A stretch of DNA of 64,000 nucleotides from contig JAJDEO010000028.1 of NCBI GenBank assembly GCA_029259745.1, forward strand, positions 124,001-188,000, read 5' to 3'. The first letter of the stretch is position 1, and each line of letters starts with the position of its first letter. Position numbers and translations under genes: made by a program. Of the stretch, positions 19,384-28,271 are shown piece after piece. The notes beneath the pieces were generated by a model. That model did not search any database. It was not told the origin of the DNA and was given only the letters and a program-made list of their open reading frames with translations. The stretch comes from Planctomycetota bacterium (lineage in GTDB: Bacteria; Planctomycetota; B15-G4).

Positions 19384-21909
19384 TCAGGGTGTCGTCGCCG
19401 AGAGCCCTTGGCTGGCCGACCACCCCTTGGGCGCGCCCGCATCGGGGACCCAGGCCTGGAACCAGATGGTTGTGTCGGACGGGATCCCGGCGGGCCAGAG
19501 GCCCGCGAGCGTGAGGTCGCCCTCGGCGTCGGTGGCGGCGACGTCGAAGACGATGTCGAGCGACGGCACGAGCGTTCCGCCGGCGACGTTCGCGAACAGC
19601 GCCGAGAAGCCGGTGACGAGGAAGACGGACGACGACGGAGGCGCGCGGAGCAGATCGATCGTCACGGGCGTGTCGGCGACGAGCGAACCGTAGCCGCGCA
19701 GGGCGCTGAACCCCGCCGAGCCCGGCAGCGACGCGCCGAGCTCCTTCCACGGGCCCGTCGTGTTGCGCAGGATCCAGACGTTCCCGCCCGTGTTGACGAC
19801 GACGTCGACGGCACCGTCGAGATCGATGTCGGCAAGCTGTGCGGCGTCGGTTGACGATGCGATCGACACTTCCGTCTCCAGCGCGTACGAGCGCGGCCCC
19901 GTCGCGAGCAGAACGCTCACGTGATAGGGCAATCCGACGAGGTCGCGTTCCGTGAGCACGAGGTCGGCGAGTCCGTCGCCGTTGATGTCGCCGCGCGTGA
20001 TCGTCAGCGGGTCGAGCGTCGTTGCGAACGTGACGACGGGTTCGTACGTGTCATTGCCGAGGCCGTATCGGATGACCAGGGCTTGATCATCACCGTGGAC
20101 GAGATCGATGAAGCCGTCGCCATCGAGATCGTCGACGAGAAATGCCGGCGGCATGAGCAGTCCGACGGGCCCGGGGAAGGCGAACCGCGTCGGGAGCACC
20201 GTCGACGAGATCCACGTGCCGAGCGCTGTGTGGAGATACGTTTCGATGAACGAGTCCAGTGTGTCGGTCGCGACCGTGAGCACCGTGACATCGAGGAAGC
20301 CGTCGTCGTCGAGGTCGGCGAGGCGCAGGCTGTCGGCGACCGGGTCGACGGCCCACGACGCGGACTCCGTGAAGGTCCCGGTGCCGTCGTTCGTGAACAG
20401 CGTGACGACGCCGGTCGTGAGTGTTGCGACGTCCGTGTCGCCGTCGCCGTCGATGTCGCCGAGATCCATGTCGGTGCCGTTGCCGCTCGTGAACGTGTTT
20501 GTCGCGGGCTGGAAGGTTCCGTCGCCGACGCCGAGCGAGATGAACAGTCCGAGGATCGACGGGACTGCGAGCCCGACGAGGTCGAGGACGTTGTCGGCGT
20601 TCACATCGGCAAGCTGCAGGCGCCTGATGGAAAGCGAGGTGCCGAGCGGGAACTCCGGGTGAGGAAGGAACTGGCCACGATCGGTGCCACGCAGCAACGC
20701 GACACTGTTGAAGCGTCCGGCCACGATGTCGAGCGCGCCGTCTCCGTCGATGTCCGCGACGGTCGGGTTGGAAGCTCCTCCGAAACCCATGCTGGCCGTG
20801 TCGGTGAGCATGCCATCGTCGAAGCCGTCGGCGACGAGCAGCTCGCCGCCCGCAACGCCGGAGATGGAGAGCGACTCGGCGTGGCCGTCTTCATTGAAGT
20901 CAGCGACGATGGGGAAGCCGTCGCCGTGCGCGAAGCGTCCCGTCGCCGCGAAGGTCGCGTCGGCTTGCTGGAGCTCGAACAGCACGGCGTTCGAACCCGG
21001 TGGACGACACACGAGATCGAGCAGGCCATCGCCATCGACGTCGACAGCTGCATCGACGCTCGAGACGTCGTCGGACAGCGGCGTGGTCGCCGTGACGCCG
21101 ACTCCGGCTGTCCACGTGACCACAGAGATGTTGAAGTTGATGTCTTCGAGGACGAAGTCGACCGTGCCGTTGCCGGTTACGGAGTCGATGAGCTCCGGCG
21201 CGTAGATGTCGTCGAACAAGACGGTGGTGGGGCCGAAGGAGCCGGTGCCGTCGCCGTGCTCGACGACGATGCGGTCGGAGAGGGTTTCGAAGAACACGAG
21301 GTCGAGATGGCCATCGCCGTTGAGGTCGAGGGCGGCGACGAGCGCCCCGGGGCTCAACCCGAGCTGATTCACGAGGGGGCCGAAGGTTCCGTCGCCGGCG
21401 CCGAAGAAGAACGACGTGCGTGCTTGGTCGTCTTGGGCCACGGCGATGTCGAGGGAGCCGCTCGAGTCGAAGTCACCCACCACGAAGCCGGCGAACTGCC
21501 CTGGTTGCGTGATCGTGGCTGAGCTGGAGAGCGTGAATCCCCCGTCGCCTGCACCCGTGAACGTCGAGATCTCGATACCGCCGGTGAACGCGACGACGAC
21601 CATGTCGAGTGTGTTGTCGCCATCGATGTCCGCGAGAGCGAAGCGCGGGGAGTTCGGGACTGACAGCGTGTCGAACTCGGTGAGGGCACCTGTCCCGTCA
21701 CCGTAGAAAACCGTGATGCCGTTGCTGCCCGTCCGCGCGATGAGGTCGAGATGACCATCGCCGTTGATGTCGAGAGGTGTGGCCGTTGTCCCGAAGCTCG
21801 TGAGCGATGGAGTGAGCGAACGCAGTGGTGAGTCGAGCAGTTCTTGTGCAGCTGCCAGCGTCGAGAGCGTCAACGCGCCGAGAGCGATGCGGAAGGCCAA
21901 GGTCGCCAT
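19384..21909 (-). CDS. Secreted FG-GAP/VCBS repeat protein with shared C-terminal module
   Basis: 841 aa. The ATG at 21909 follows CAGGAG and starts a signal peptide (MATLAFRIALGALTLSTLAAAQ); the longer open frame upstream is arginine-rich shadow. More than ten FG-GAP-like repeats are visible with loops such as DINGDGHLDLI, DLNGDGHLDLVF, DIDGDGALDIVAGR and DINGDGLADLVL, predicting calcium-binding propellers. The C-terminal module begins at WKELGASLPG (19749) and ends SATTP. It is a more divergent copy than in the other four proteins: the FKGG motif is VAGG, while FQAW and APKGW are retained. It is likely a surface or matrix protein, with no enzymatic motif. Confidence 0.9.
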   Translation of the reverse strand: MATLAFRIALGALTLSTLAAAQELLDSPLRSLTPSLTSFGTTATPLDINGDGHLDLIARTGSNGITVFYGDGTGALTEFDTLSVPNSPRFALADIDGDNTLDMVVVAFTGGIEISTFTGAGDGGFTLSSSATITQPGQFAGFVVGDFDSSGSLDIAVAQDDQARTSFFFGAGDGTFGPLVNQLGLSPGALVAALDLNGDGHLDLVFFETLSDRIVVEHGDGTGSFGPTTVLFDDIYAPELIDSVTGNGTVDFVLEDINFNISVVTWTAGVGVTATTPLSDDVSSVDAAVDVDGDGLLDLVCRPPGSNAVLFELQQADATFAATGRFAHGDGFPIVADFNEDGHAESLSISGVAGGELLVADGFDDGMLTDTASMGFGGASNPTVADIDGDGALDIVAGRFNSVALLRGTDRGQFLPHPEFPLGTSLSIRRLQLADVNADNVLDLVGLAVPSILGLFISLGVGDGTFQPATNTFTSGNGTDMDLGDIDGDGDTDVATLTTGVVTLFTNDGTGTFTESASWAVDPVADSLRLADLDDDGFLDVTVLTVATDTLDSFIETYLHTALGTWISSTVLPTRFAFPGPVGLLMPPAFLVDDLDGDGFIDLVHGDDQALVIRYGLGNDTYEPVVTFATTLDPLTITRGDINGDGLADLVLTERDLVGLPYHVSVLLATGPRSYALETEVSIASSTDAAQLADIDLDGAVDVVVNTGGNVWILRNTTGPWKELGASLPGSAGFSALRGYGSLVADTPVTIDLLRAPPSSSVFLVTGFSALFANVAGGTLVPSLDIVFDVAATDAEGDLTLAGLWPAGIPSDTTIWFQAWVPDAGAPKGWSASQGLSATTP

Positions 21910-22137
21910 GAAGGTCGTCTCCTGGGCGTGTCGCCCTAAAGTACCCCGTTTCCTCGCTGTCGGAACGGCACGCGCTGTCGCTTGCCACCCACCGTCTCCC
22001 ACGAGATTCCTTCTAACTCTAGCACGGACTCGAGAGTGGAGAGTGTGACTCACACGCGCGGCCATTGGTGTGGTTTGTGAAATGGAGGTTGAACTCGCCT
22101 CCCATTCGAAGCGGCGCGTTCGCGGCTCTTCAAACGG

Positions 22138-22202
22138 CTCCGAGTGCGACGGCCGTGCTCGGGTGCGTGCGACGCGCCGGATGAGTTCTTCAACGGGCTA
22201 CT
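22138..22202 (-). repeat. Short, internally deleted copy of element A
   Basis: The stretch matches the two ends of element A (18498-18660) in reverse orientation. CTCCGAGTGCGACG joins directly to GCTCGGGTGCGTGCGACG and ends in TTCAACGGGCTACT, with about 90 bp of the middle missing. This shows the repeat is dispersed and prone to internal deletion. The rest of the 21910-22289 gap holds nothing else recognised apart from the hairpin at 22254. Confidence 0.6.
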
Positions 22203-22253
22203 CATGCAGCGTCGACAGATCGAAGCGACAGTTCGACCTCGGTAACAAGGCCA

Positions 22254-22269
22254 TCACCGTTCGCGGTGA
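22254..22269 (-). terminator. Tetraloop hairpin 20 bp past a stop codon
   Basis: Arms TCACCG/CGGTGA enclose a 4-nt loop, 20 bp downstream of the serine-hydrolase stop codon. The stem is perfect, but no T-run follows on the reverse strand, so termination is only a possibility. Confidence 0.35.
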
Positions 22270-22289
22270 GCTCGTGTCGGGCGCGTCGC

Positions 22290-24407
22290 TCAGTGATCGA
22301 TCGGCGGTGCCAGGATCTCGTTGGCATCGACGCCGGTTTCCACCGTCTCGTAGGTGATCTTGGCCTCGCCGAGGAGTGCGTTCGAGTACTTCATGTTGAT
22401 CTGGAAGGGGATCATGACGCCCTCGATGTCGCGGTAGTCGCGGTAGGCGAGCTGGAGTCCGATCTTGCCCATGCCCGGCACGAGCGCGATGCGATCTTCC
22501 TCGGTGAGGAGTCCTGAGTCGAGGTTGATGAGTTTCGTGGAGCTCGAGCCTTCGCGCGATACGGTGTGCACGAGCATGCGCGCATCGGAGCCGTGCACGA
22601 TCGGCCGCAGGGGCTCGATGCTCGCGTAGTCGGCCTGCCAGTTGTGCCAGCGGCGGATGGGGTGGTCGAGCAGGACCTGCTCGCGCAGCTCGCCGTGGAG
22701 TTCAGTCGTCTCGCCGCCGTTGACCTGGTGGAAGACTCGGTCGCCTTCGGTGACCCAGACGATCTCCGAGGAGCCGTTGATCGCGACATCCATGCGCGCG
22801 CAGCTTGCGTTGAACACAGCTTCGACGCGGCCCGTGATGGCGCCCGATCGCATCGCAAGCTTGCCCGTCAGGCGAATGGCCCCGACATCGTCGAGCGCGT
22901 CGCTGCCGTGAGCGTCGCGGAGGTCGGCGATGATCGACTCGACAGTCGGGAGGCGCGGGTTCGGACGATGTCGCGTCTGGCGCTCCGTGCGGCTGGAGAA
23001 CGGGAACATGAACGCCGGCGACACTCCCTCTTCGGGTGCCTCGAACTGGAGGACCCGCCCCGGCTCACGCTCGATCTCGAAGTGTCCCGGCGTTCCCGTC
23101 GGAACGAGCCCGCTGACGAAGCCCCCCGGACGCGAGATCGACAGCCGCTCGCCCTCGAGACGGACGTCGTAGAAGGCGCGCATGTTGTCCTCGTCCCAGT
23201 AGATTCCTGCGTACCGTTCGAGGTTCACGGGGGCCTCCGCACGAGCACGCAGCTTCTCTCGGTGGCCGTTGACGTCGCCGCGGATGAGCAGCTGATCGAT
23301 CGCGGCTTCGAGGTCGTAGCCAGCGAGCGTGCCGCGCGTCTGCGTGAAGAAGAGGACGATCAAGTCGCGCTCGGGCCAGGCCCAGGCGTGCGTGCCGTCC
23401 GAACCGTTGTGCCCGAAGGCGACCAGCTCTCCGTCGGCGTCCGCGTAGACCATCCACTGCTGCGCGTAGAACGTCTCGAGACCTTCGAAGCCACCGGGAA
23501 CCGGGAGGTGCTCGCGCGGTGTCAGGCCGCGCGTGATGGCGGCATCGCTGAGGAGCTCGCGCCCGCCATCCATCCACAGGGCGAGGAAGCGTGCGTAGTC
23601 GCTGGTTGTCGAATACAGGCTCTGCGACGTGAGGAAGATCGGGAAGATCGGTTCGGCGGACGACGTCCAGTGGCGCGACCAAGCTCGCATTGCGCCCGAA
23701 TAGGCGCTCGGGATGCGCGCGATGTCGGCGTCGTCGGTGGCGGACAGCAGCGTGAACGTGTCGTCCATCTCGAGCGGGTCGAGGATGCGCTCCTGGATGA
23801 ACGCCTCGACGGGCATGCCGGTGACCTCGGCGACGATCGCACCGAGCGTGTCGCTTCCGGCGTCGCTGTACTGGAAGCTCGTGCCCGGCTCGAACTGCAA
23901 GGTGGTCGCGGCGGCTTCGGCAACGACATCGCGCAGACTCGAGTACTCGGCCAGCGGCGACGTGATCGTCGTGAGGGGCAGGCCGGTCGTGTGCGTGAGG
24001 AGCTGCTCGATCGTGATGCCCGCTTTGTCGGGCGTGTCGAACTCGTCGAGGATGTCGCGCGCCTCGGTGTCGAGTGTCAACCGCCCTTCGTCGAGAAGCA
24101 TTTGGATCGCCGTGCCGACCAACGGCTTGGTCATGGAGCGAATACAGAAGAGCGAGTCGGTGGTCATCGGCCGCGCCTCGTCACGGTCGGCGAAGCCGAA
24201 GGCCTCGTGGAAGACCGTGCGTCGATTCTCGATGACGTGCAGCTCGGCACCGACGATCGAGTCGTTCGCGAGGAGGCTTTCCACCTGCTCGCCGAGGAGC
24301 TGCAGCATCTCGGGCGTGAGGCTCGGCGCTGCCGGCGATGCTGTGAGCGCGTCCTGCGCGACAAGCGACGGCGTCAGGAGTGCGACAGTGAGTGCGATCG
24401 TTTTCAT
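22290..24407 (-). CDS. Serine hydrolase (beta-lactamase class C fold) fused to a LolA-like domain
   Basis: 705-aa exported protein with the signal MKTIALTVALLTPSLVAQ. Residues about 35-380 have the penicillin-binding/class C fold: the nucleophile motif S-M-T-K at 91-94, a Y-S-D motif in place of the usual Y-x-N, and the HNGSDGTHAW segment near the HTG-like position. After a linker, residues about 490-700 resemble the outer-membrane lipoprotein carrier/sorting fold also used as a C-terminal domain in secreted hydrolases and M16 peptidases (AIRLTGKLAMRSG, YRDIEGVMIPFQINMKY). The substrate of the hydrolase part (peptide, ester or amide) cannot be read from sequence. The start lies 9 bp from the terminal repeat of a MITE-like element at 24416. 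Confidence 0.85.
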   Translation of the reverse strand: MKTIALTVALLTPSLVAQDALTASPAAPSLTPEMLQLLGEQVESLLANDSIVGAELHVIENRRTVFHEAFGFADRDEARPMTTDSLFCIRSMTKPLVGTAIQMLLDEGRLTLDTEARDILDEFDTPDKAGITIEQLLTHTTGLPLTTITSPLAEYSSLRDVVAEAAATTLQFEPGTSFQYSDAGSDTLGAIVAEVTGMPVEAFIQERILDPLEMDDTFTLLSATDDADIARIPSAYSGAMRAWSRHWTSSAEPIFPIFLTSQSLYSTTSDYARFLALWMDGGRELLSDAAITRGLTPREHLPVPGGFEGLETFYAQQWMVYADADGELVAFGHNGSDGTHAWAWPERDLIVLFFTQTRGTLAGYDLEAAIDQLLIRGDVNGHREKLRARAEAPVNLERYAGIYWDEDNMRAFYDVRLEGERLSISRPGGFVSGLVPTGTPGHFEIEREPGRVLQFEAPEEGVSPAFMFPFSSRTERQTRHRPNPRLPTVESIIADLRDAHGSDALDDVGAIRLTGKLAMRSGAITGRVEAVFNASCARMDVAINGSSEIVWVTEGDRVFHQVNGGETTELHGELREQVLLDHPIRRWHNWQADYASIEPLRPIVHGSDARMLVHTVSREGSSSTKLINLDSGLLTEEDRIALVPGMGKIGLQLAYRDYRDIEGVMIPFQINMKYSNALLGEAKITYETVETGVDANEILAPPIDH

Positions 24408-24415
24408 CGAGAGAG

Positions 24416-24603
24416 GCTAGCCCTGGGTTGTTCATGGACGATCGTCGCGAGGTCGCAGCCAAACCTTGTCGACAAGGCGAATCGAGCTTTCTGACCGGAG
24501 GCGGCCTGCTTTGGCCGTTGAGGATCGGAAGCCTCGCTTCAACGCAGCGAGGAAGAACTCAGATGCAACCGCGGCAGATCGTCCGTGAACAACCCAGGCT
24601 AGC
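24416..24603 (+). repeat. Intact ~187-bp inverted-repeat (MITE-like) element
   Basis: The left end (24416-24443) and right end (24577-24603) are inverted copies, GCTAGCC(C)TGGGTTGTTCA followed by (C/T)GGACGATC, differing by one extra base and one substitution. The interior has no gene. CTAG occurs inside both outer ends, which would fit a 4-bp CTAG target duplication as made by some IS5-type elements. That assignment is inference. Related copies lie at 9407-9536 and 32919-33105. Confidence 0.7.
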
Positions 24604-24940
24604 TTCACGCATCGTCGCAGTTTCCTGAAGTCACGGTTGCGTCAGCGGCACGCGCGGATGCGGTCTCGAGAATGTGCGTGGCAGTGCCTTGAATGTTCGT
24701 GCGAGACGCCCAACGCTCGTCACGCTTGACCGTCACTCGCGACGTCAGCTCGCGTGCGTCTCGGCGCGCTCGCACAGCGTCACGTTGCGCGAGTTGGCCA
24801 AGACGGTCACCTCCGACCACGCGCCTCACGAGCACATGGGTCCTTGACGTGTTCACGGCGTTGATCCGCGAAGGGCGCAGGGCTCCGATGGGCGTCGTGC
24901 CATGAACGCTGGTGCTGCACGCTGAAGACCGCGACCAAGG
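24604..24940. other. Gap with no recognised gene
   Basis: 337 bp between the MITE-like element and the flavoprotein stop codon. Short open frames exist on both strands, but none has a plausible start, family signature or codon pattern. I see no RNA gene or strong hairpin. Confidence 0.5.
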
Positions 24941-26047
24941 TCAGCGTCCCTCGAAGAAGCGCCGGTTGCGCTCGTAGATCAGGGCGCAGGTGGCCGGGTC
25001 GGGCGTGGTGTCGGCGGTGCCGCGTTCGAGCGTGCCGCCCAGCACGATCGCGTCCTTGCGCGGGAACACGTAGCCGTCGGAGTGACTGAGGAGCCACGGC
25101 AGCTCTTCAGGCTGGAGGTGCACGAGCTGCCCGCGCACCGGGATGACGCGCGCATCGTCGAAGACGCGCCCGGCGCCGAGCCCGAGACAGTTCACGACAA
25201 CCGACTCCGAGAGCGCGCAAATGTCGTCGGAGGAATGGAACTCGGCGTGCTCCATCGCGATCCCGCGTTCACGGACGTCCTCTTGCAGGCGCGGCATGTA
25301 GATCGGGGGCTCGACAAGGAGCGTCGTCCGCACCGAACCGCCGCGCATCGTGTTCTCGAACGGCAGCCGATCGAGCGTGCGCGTCGCGGGAAGGAGTCTC
25401 TCGGAAACGCTGCTGAGGGATGATCCGCGCGACTCTTGGAAGTTCGGCCGCAGCGAGACGCCGTACTCGTCGCCGAGCAGGGCCGTGAAACGCTGAAACG
25501 ACGTGTGGAGGATTCGCGCAAAGCGGGCACGTGCGGCGCGTCCGCGGGGGACGGCGATGAACGAAGGGGACCACTGACCGCCCGCGTGGTCCGATGTCGT
25601 GTGCGGCGTGGTTTGCCGCGCAAAGATCGTCGGGTGGTAGCCGAGCTCGTGGAGGACACACGCGGTGCTGAGACCGAGGGCGCCGGCACCGAGCACGGCG
25701 ATGTCTGTCGGCCGGGGGGCACGCTGCTGCACGAGCGCGGCGGCCTCGACCGCGCAGCCCCATGACACCGTGATGCCGGCACCGCCATGCCCGTAGTTGT
25801 GGACGACGAGCGTGTCGGCCAAGTGCTCGGCTTCGAGGCGGAAGCTCCCCTCGCGGTATGGCCGCGCGCAGGCCACGGTGGCCAGGATGCGATCGCCTGA
25901 GAATGTCGGACTGGCGAGCACGTCGCGCGGCAGAGGCGCTGCGCGGAGTCGAGGTGTTGCTGCGCCGAAGCTCGTCCCTAAGAGCGCGAGCGATGAAAGA
26001 CGCAACACGTCGCGGCGGTTCAGCGTCGTCATCGGGGCGTGCGTCAT
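24941..26047 (-). CDS. Circularly permuted D-amino-acid-oxidase-like FAD oxidoreductase, Tat-exported
   Basis: 368 aa. A twin-arginine leader (NRRDVLRLSS, residues 10-19) predicts Tat export with bound FAD; the start could also be the ATG at 26032. The DAO-family signature VVHNYGHGG-x-G-x5-G-C-A is at residues 81-99, ahead of the FAD Rossmann motif IAVLGAGALGLSTA (116-129). In classical D-amino-acid oxidases the Rossmann motif is at the extreme N-terminus and the HNYGHGG signature near the C-terminus. Here the protein ends with the part that normally precedes it (RGQLVHL, then DGYVFPR and VLGGTLERG). The N-terminal ARPYREGSFRLE corresponds to the classical GFRPVR-x-x-x-RLE. The likely activity is oxidative deamination of a D-amino acid or glycine-like amine. 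It is divergent from an FG-GAP gene. Confidence 0.88.
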   Translation of the reverse strand: MTHAPMTTLNRRDVLRLSSLALLGTSFGAATPRLRAAPLPRDVLASPTFSGDRILATVACARPYREGSFRLEAEHLADTLVVHNYGHGGAGITVSWGCAVEAAALVQQRAPRPTDIAVLGAGALGLSTACVLHELGYHPTIFARQTTPHTTSDHAGGQWSPSFIAVPRGRAARARFARILHTSFQRFTALLGDEYGVSLRPNFQESRGSSLSSVSERLLPATRTLDRLPFENTMRGGSVRTTLLVEPPIYMPRLQEDVRERGIAMEHAEFHSSDDICALSESVVVNCLGLGAGRVFDDARVIPVRGQLVHLQPEELPWLLSHSDGYVFPRKDAIVLGGTLERGTADTTPDPATCALIYERNRRFFEGR

Positions 26048-26365
26048 CTCAATGCACCTGCGCAGCGGTCCTACGGAAACGAAGAGCGACGATACCAACG
26101 CGCGTGTCGCGTCGGGTCGTGTCGCGTGGGTGACGACACCGCAAGACGATGGGCCATCCAGAACGTTCCTCGGCTCAGGCTCAGGGCGACGTGGAAGCGT
26201 TCCGATGCCGGGATGTTGCCGGCGTCGCCTATCGCGCCGGTTCGAATCGAGGCACAATCACGTCGCATTGACGGGCCGTCCGCTCGTCCTCCCGGACACG
26301 GGAGCTGCGCGACCTCTCAGACATTTCTCCCTCGGCGCACTCTCCCGCCGTTGTCGGAGTTCACC
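26048..26365. other. Divergent intergenic region, 318 bp
   Basis: It separates the flavoprotein (leftward) and the FG-GAP gene (rightward) and must hold both promoters. Beyond the CGGAG ribosome-binding site near 26355 I see no clear operator, riboswitch or RNA gene. Confidence 0.5.
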
Positions 26366-27979
26366 ATGTCGCACCCCTTTCGGTCCATGGCATCTCGCTT
26401 CGCTGTCATGGGCATCTTCGCCTCGTTTGTCGCTGCCCAAGAAGGCCCTCTCTCCAAGGTCGTGATGGGCGACATCGTCACTGATGCGGTCGACTCGTTC
26501 GGCCTCGCATGGGGCGATCTCAATGGCGACACGGCGGTCGATGTGCTCGTTGTGTCCGGGCCATCGTCTGACAACCTCCTCTACTTCGGTGTCGGCGACG
26601 GCACCTTCGTGCGCGTGCCGGCTGGCGTCGTCGTGAGTGACAACGCGAACTCCTCTGACGTCGCTTTCGCCGACATCGACGGCGACGGCGACCTCGATAT
26701 CTTCGTGACGAACCGCTTCGGTGCGAGCAACGCGCTCTACCGCAACCAGGGCGGCATCCAGGGCGGCGCCGAGGGCGCCTTCGTGCGCGACTTCGCCGAT
26801 GCCTCCGTAAACGCGATCGGCAACTCCGAGTGCTGCCTGTTCGACGACTTCGACGGTGATGGCGACGTCGACCTCTTCGTCGGCAACACCGGCGGTGGCA
26901 ACAACTTCCTGTTCAGCAACAACGGTGGCGCGCAGCTCGGCACCGAAGGGGAGTTCACGCAGATCATCCTCGGAGTGGCGGTGTCGGATGCTGGTGACAC
27001 GTTCGGCTGCACATCGGGCGACTACGACGGTGACGGCGACGTGGACCTCTTCATCGCGAACGGGTCGGGTGAGAACAACGTTCTCTACGCGAACTCGGGC
27101 ACGGGGCTGTTCACGAAGGCCACGTCCGTCGTGGTCTCGCAGCAGGGTGGCAACTCGCGCGACGCGGTGCTTGCCGACATCGATGACGACGGCGACCTCG
27201 ATCTCGTCGTCGCGAACTTCTTGGAGAATAACTTCGTCTACCGCAATCGCGGCGGCGATCAAGGCGGGACCGAGGGCGTCTACGATCCGCTTCCCGGCAC
27301 GGCACTCGCGTTGCAGGCAGCGTCCTCGTCGGCGGCGATTGCCGCTGCAGACTGGGACGCTGACGGCGACCTCGACATCGTCATCGCGAACTGCTGCGGC
27401 CAGACGAACGACTTCTTCGAAACGAAGGAGAACTGGGTCTTTCAGAAGGTCGTCGCGGGCGATGAGGCCACCGACGGTGGGTATTCGAACGACGTCGGTT
27501 TTGCAGACATCGAGGGCGATGGCGACCTCGACCTGCTCATCGCGAACTCCTTCGATTCGTCGGGTGCACGCGTCAACTTCCTCTACACGAACGGCTTCGT
27601 TGCGGGGGCGTTCGCGTCGCTCGGACCGGGGATCGCGGGAACGGCAGGGGTGCCGCTCTTGAATGGCAGCGGTGCGCTGAAGAGCAACGAGTCGGTCACG
27701 TTCTTCACGGCCGGCGCGCTGCCGAGCACCGTCACCATCCTCGTGGTCGGCCTGTCGAACATCTCGACGTCGTTCAAGGGTGGAACGCTCTACCCCGATC
27801 CGCTGTTCCAGATCCCGATCCCGACGGATGCCACCGGATTCTGGTTCGTCACCTCGCCATGGCCCGTTGGCTTCCCGTCGGGCTTCGACGTCTTCTACCA
27901 GACGTGGGTTCCGGACGCGGGAGCGACGAAGGGTTTCGCGGCATCCAACGGCCTGCAGAGCACGACGCCGCAGTACTGA
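26366..27979 (+). CDS. Secreted FG-GAP/VCBS repeat protein with shared C-terminal module
   Basis: 537 aa. The ATG at 26366 follows a CGGAG ribosome-binding site; a second in-frame ATG (MASRFAVMG) lies seven codons later, and either gives a signal peptide ending SFVAAQ. The repeats are long (about 55-60 residues) and carry DIDGDGDLDIFVTN, DFDGDGDVDLFVGN, DYDGDGDVDLFIAN and DIDDDGDLDLVVAN loops separated by Y/F-x-N-x-G segments, as in VCBS/FG-GAP proteins related to ASPIC/UnbV-type secreted proteins. The shared C-terminal module starts at FASLGPGIAG (27611) and includes SFKGGTLYP, PSGFDVFYQTW and STTPQY. It probably acts at the cell surface or in extracellular matrix; no catalytic motif is visible. 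Confidence 0.9.
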   Translation: MSHPFRSMASRFAVMGIFASFVAAQEGPLSKVVMGDIVTDAVDSFGLAWGDLNGDTAVDVLVVSGPSSDNLLYFGVGDGTFVRVPAGVVVSDNANSSDVAFADIDGDGDLDIFVTNRFGASNALYRNQGGIQGGAEGAFVRDFADASVNAIGNSECCLFDDFDGDGDVDLFVGNTGGGNNFLFSNNGGAQLGTEGEFTQIILGVAVSDAGDTFGCTSGDYDGDGDVDLFIANGSGENNVLYANSGTGLFTKATSVVVSQQGGNSRDAVLADIDDDGDLDLVVANFLENNFVYRNRGGDQGGTEGVYDPLPGTALALQAASSSAAIAAADWDADGDLDIVIANCCGQTNDFFETKENWVFQKVVAGDEATDGGYSNDVGFADIEGDGDLDLLIANSFDSSGARVNFLYTNGFVAGAFASLGPGIAGTAGVPLLNGSGALKSNESVTFFTAGALPSTVTILVVGLSNISTSFKGGTLYPDPLFQIPIPTDATGFWFVTSPWPVGFPSGFDVFYQTWVPDAGATKGFAASNGLQSTTPQY

Positions 27980-28271
27980 CGTTGGGCAGGACGCTGACAG
28001 AGATCGACTCCGGCGCTGGCGACGCATACGCGTTGTCGGCGCCGGTTGCGTTCATCGTCGAACACGCGCTCGCACGGGGGCGGCCGCGCTCTTGCGCCGC
28101 GATCGTGGCGCGGGCACGAATCGCAGCGCTGAGCCTGGCGTTGACGGTCCGACGCGAACGTGCCCGGACTGAGACGTCTCCGTGACGCGGCTCGCCGATC
28201 GGCCAAATGCGGCGATTCCCGGTGGACCTGAGTGGTGGCATCGCTAAGGTGCTCCGCCCCGATCTCCGCGA

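Noticed and set aside
26239..26248. GGTTCGAATC resembling a tRNA T-loop
   Set aside because: No acceptor, D or anticodon stems can be drawn around it; it is a chance match in a divergent promoter region.
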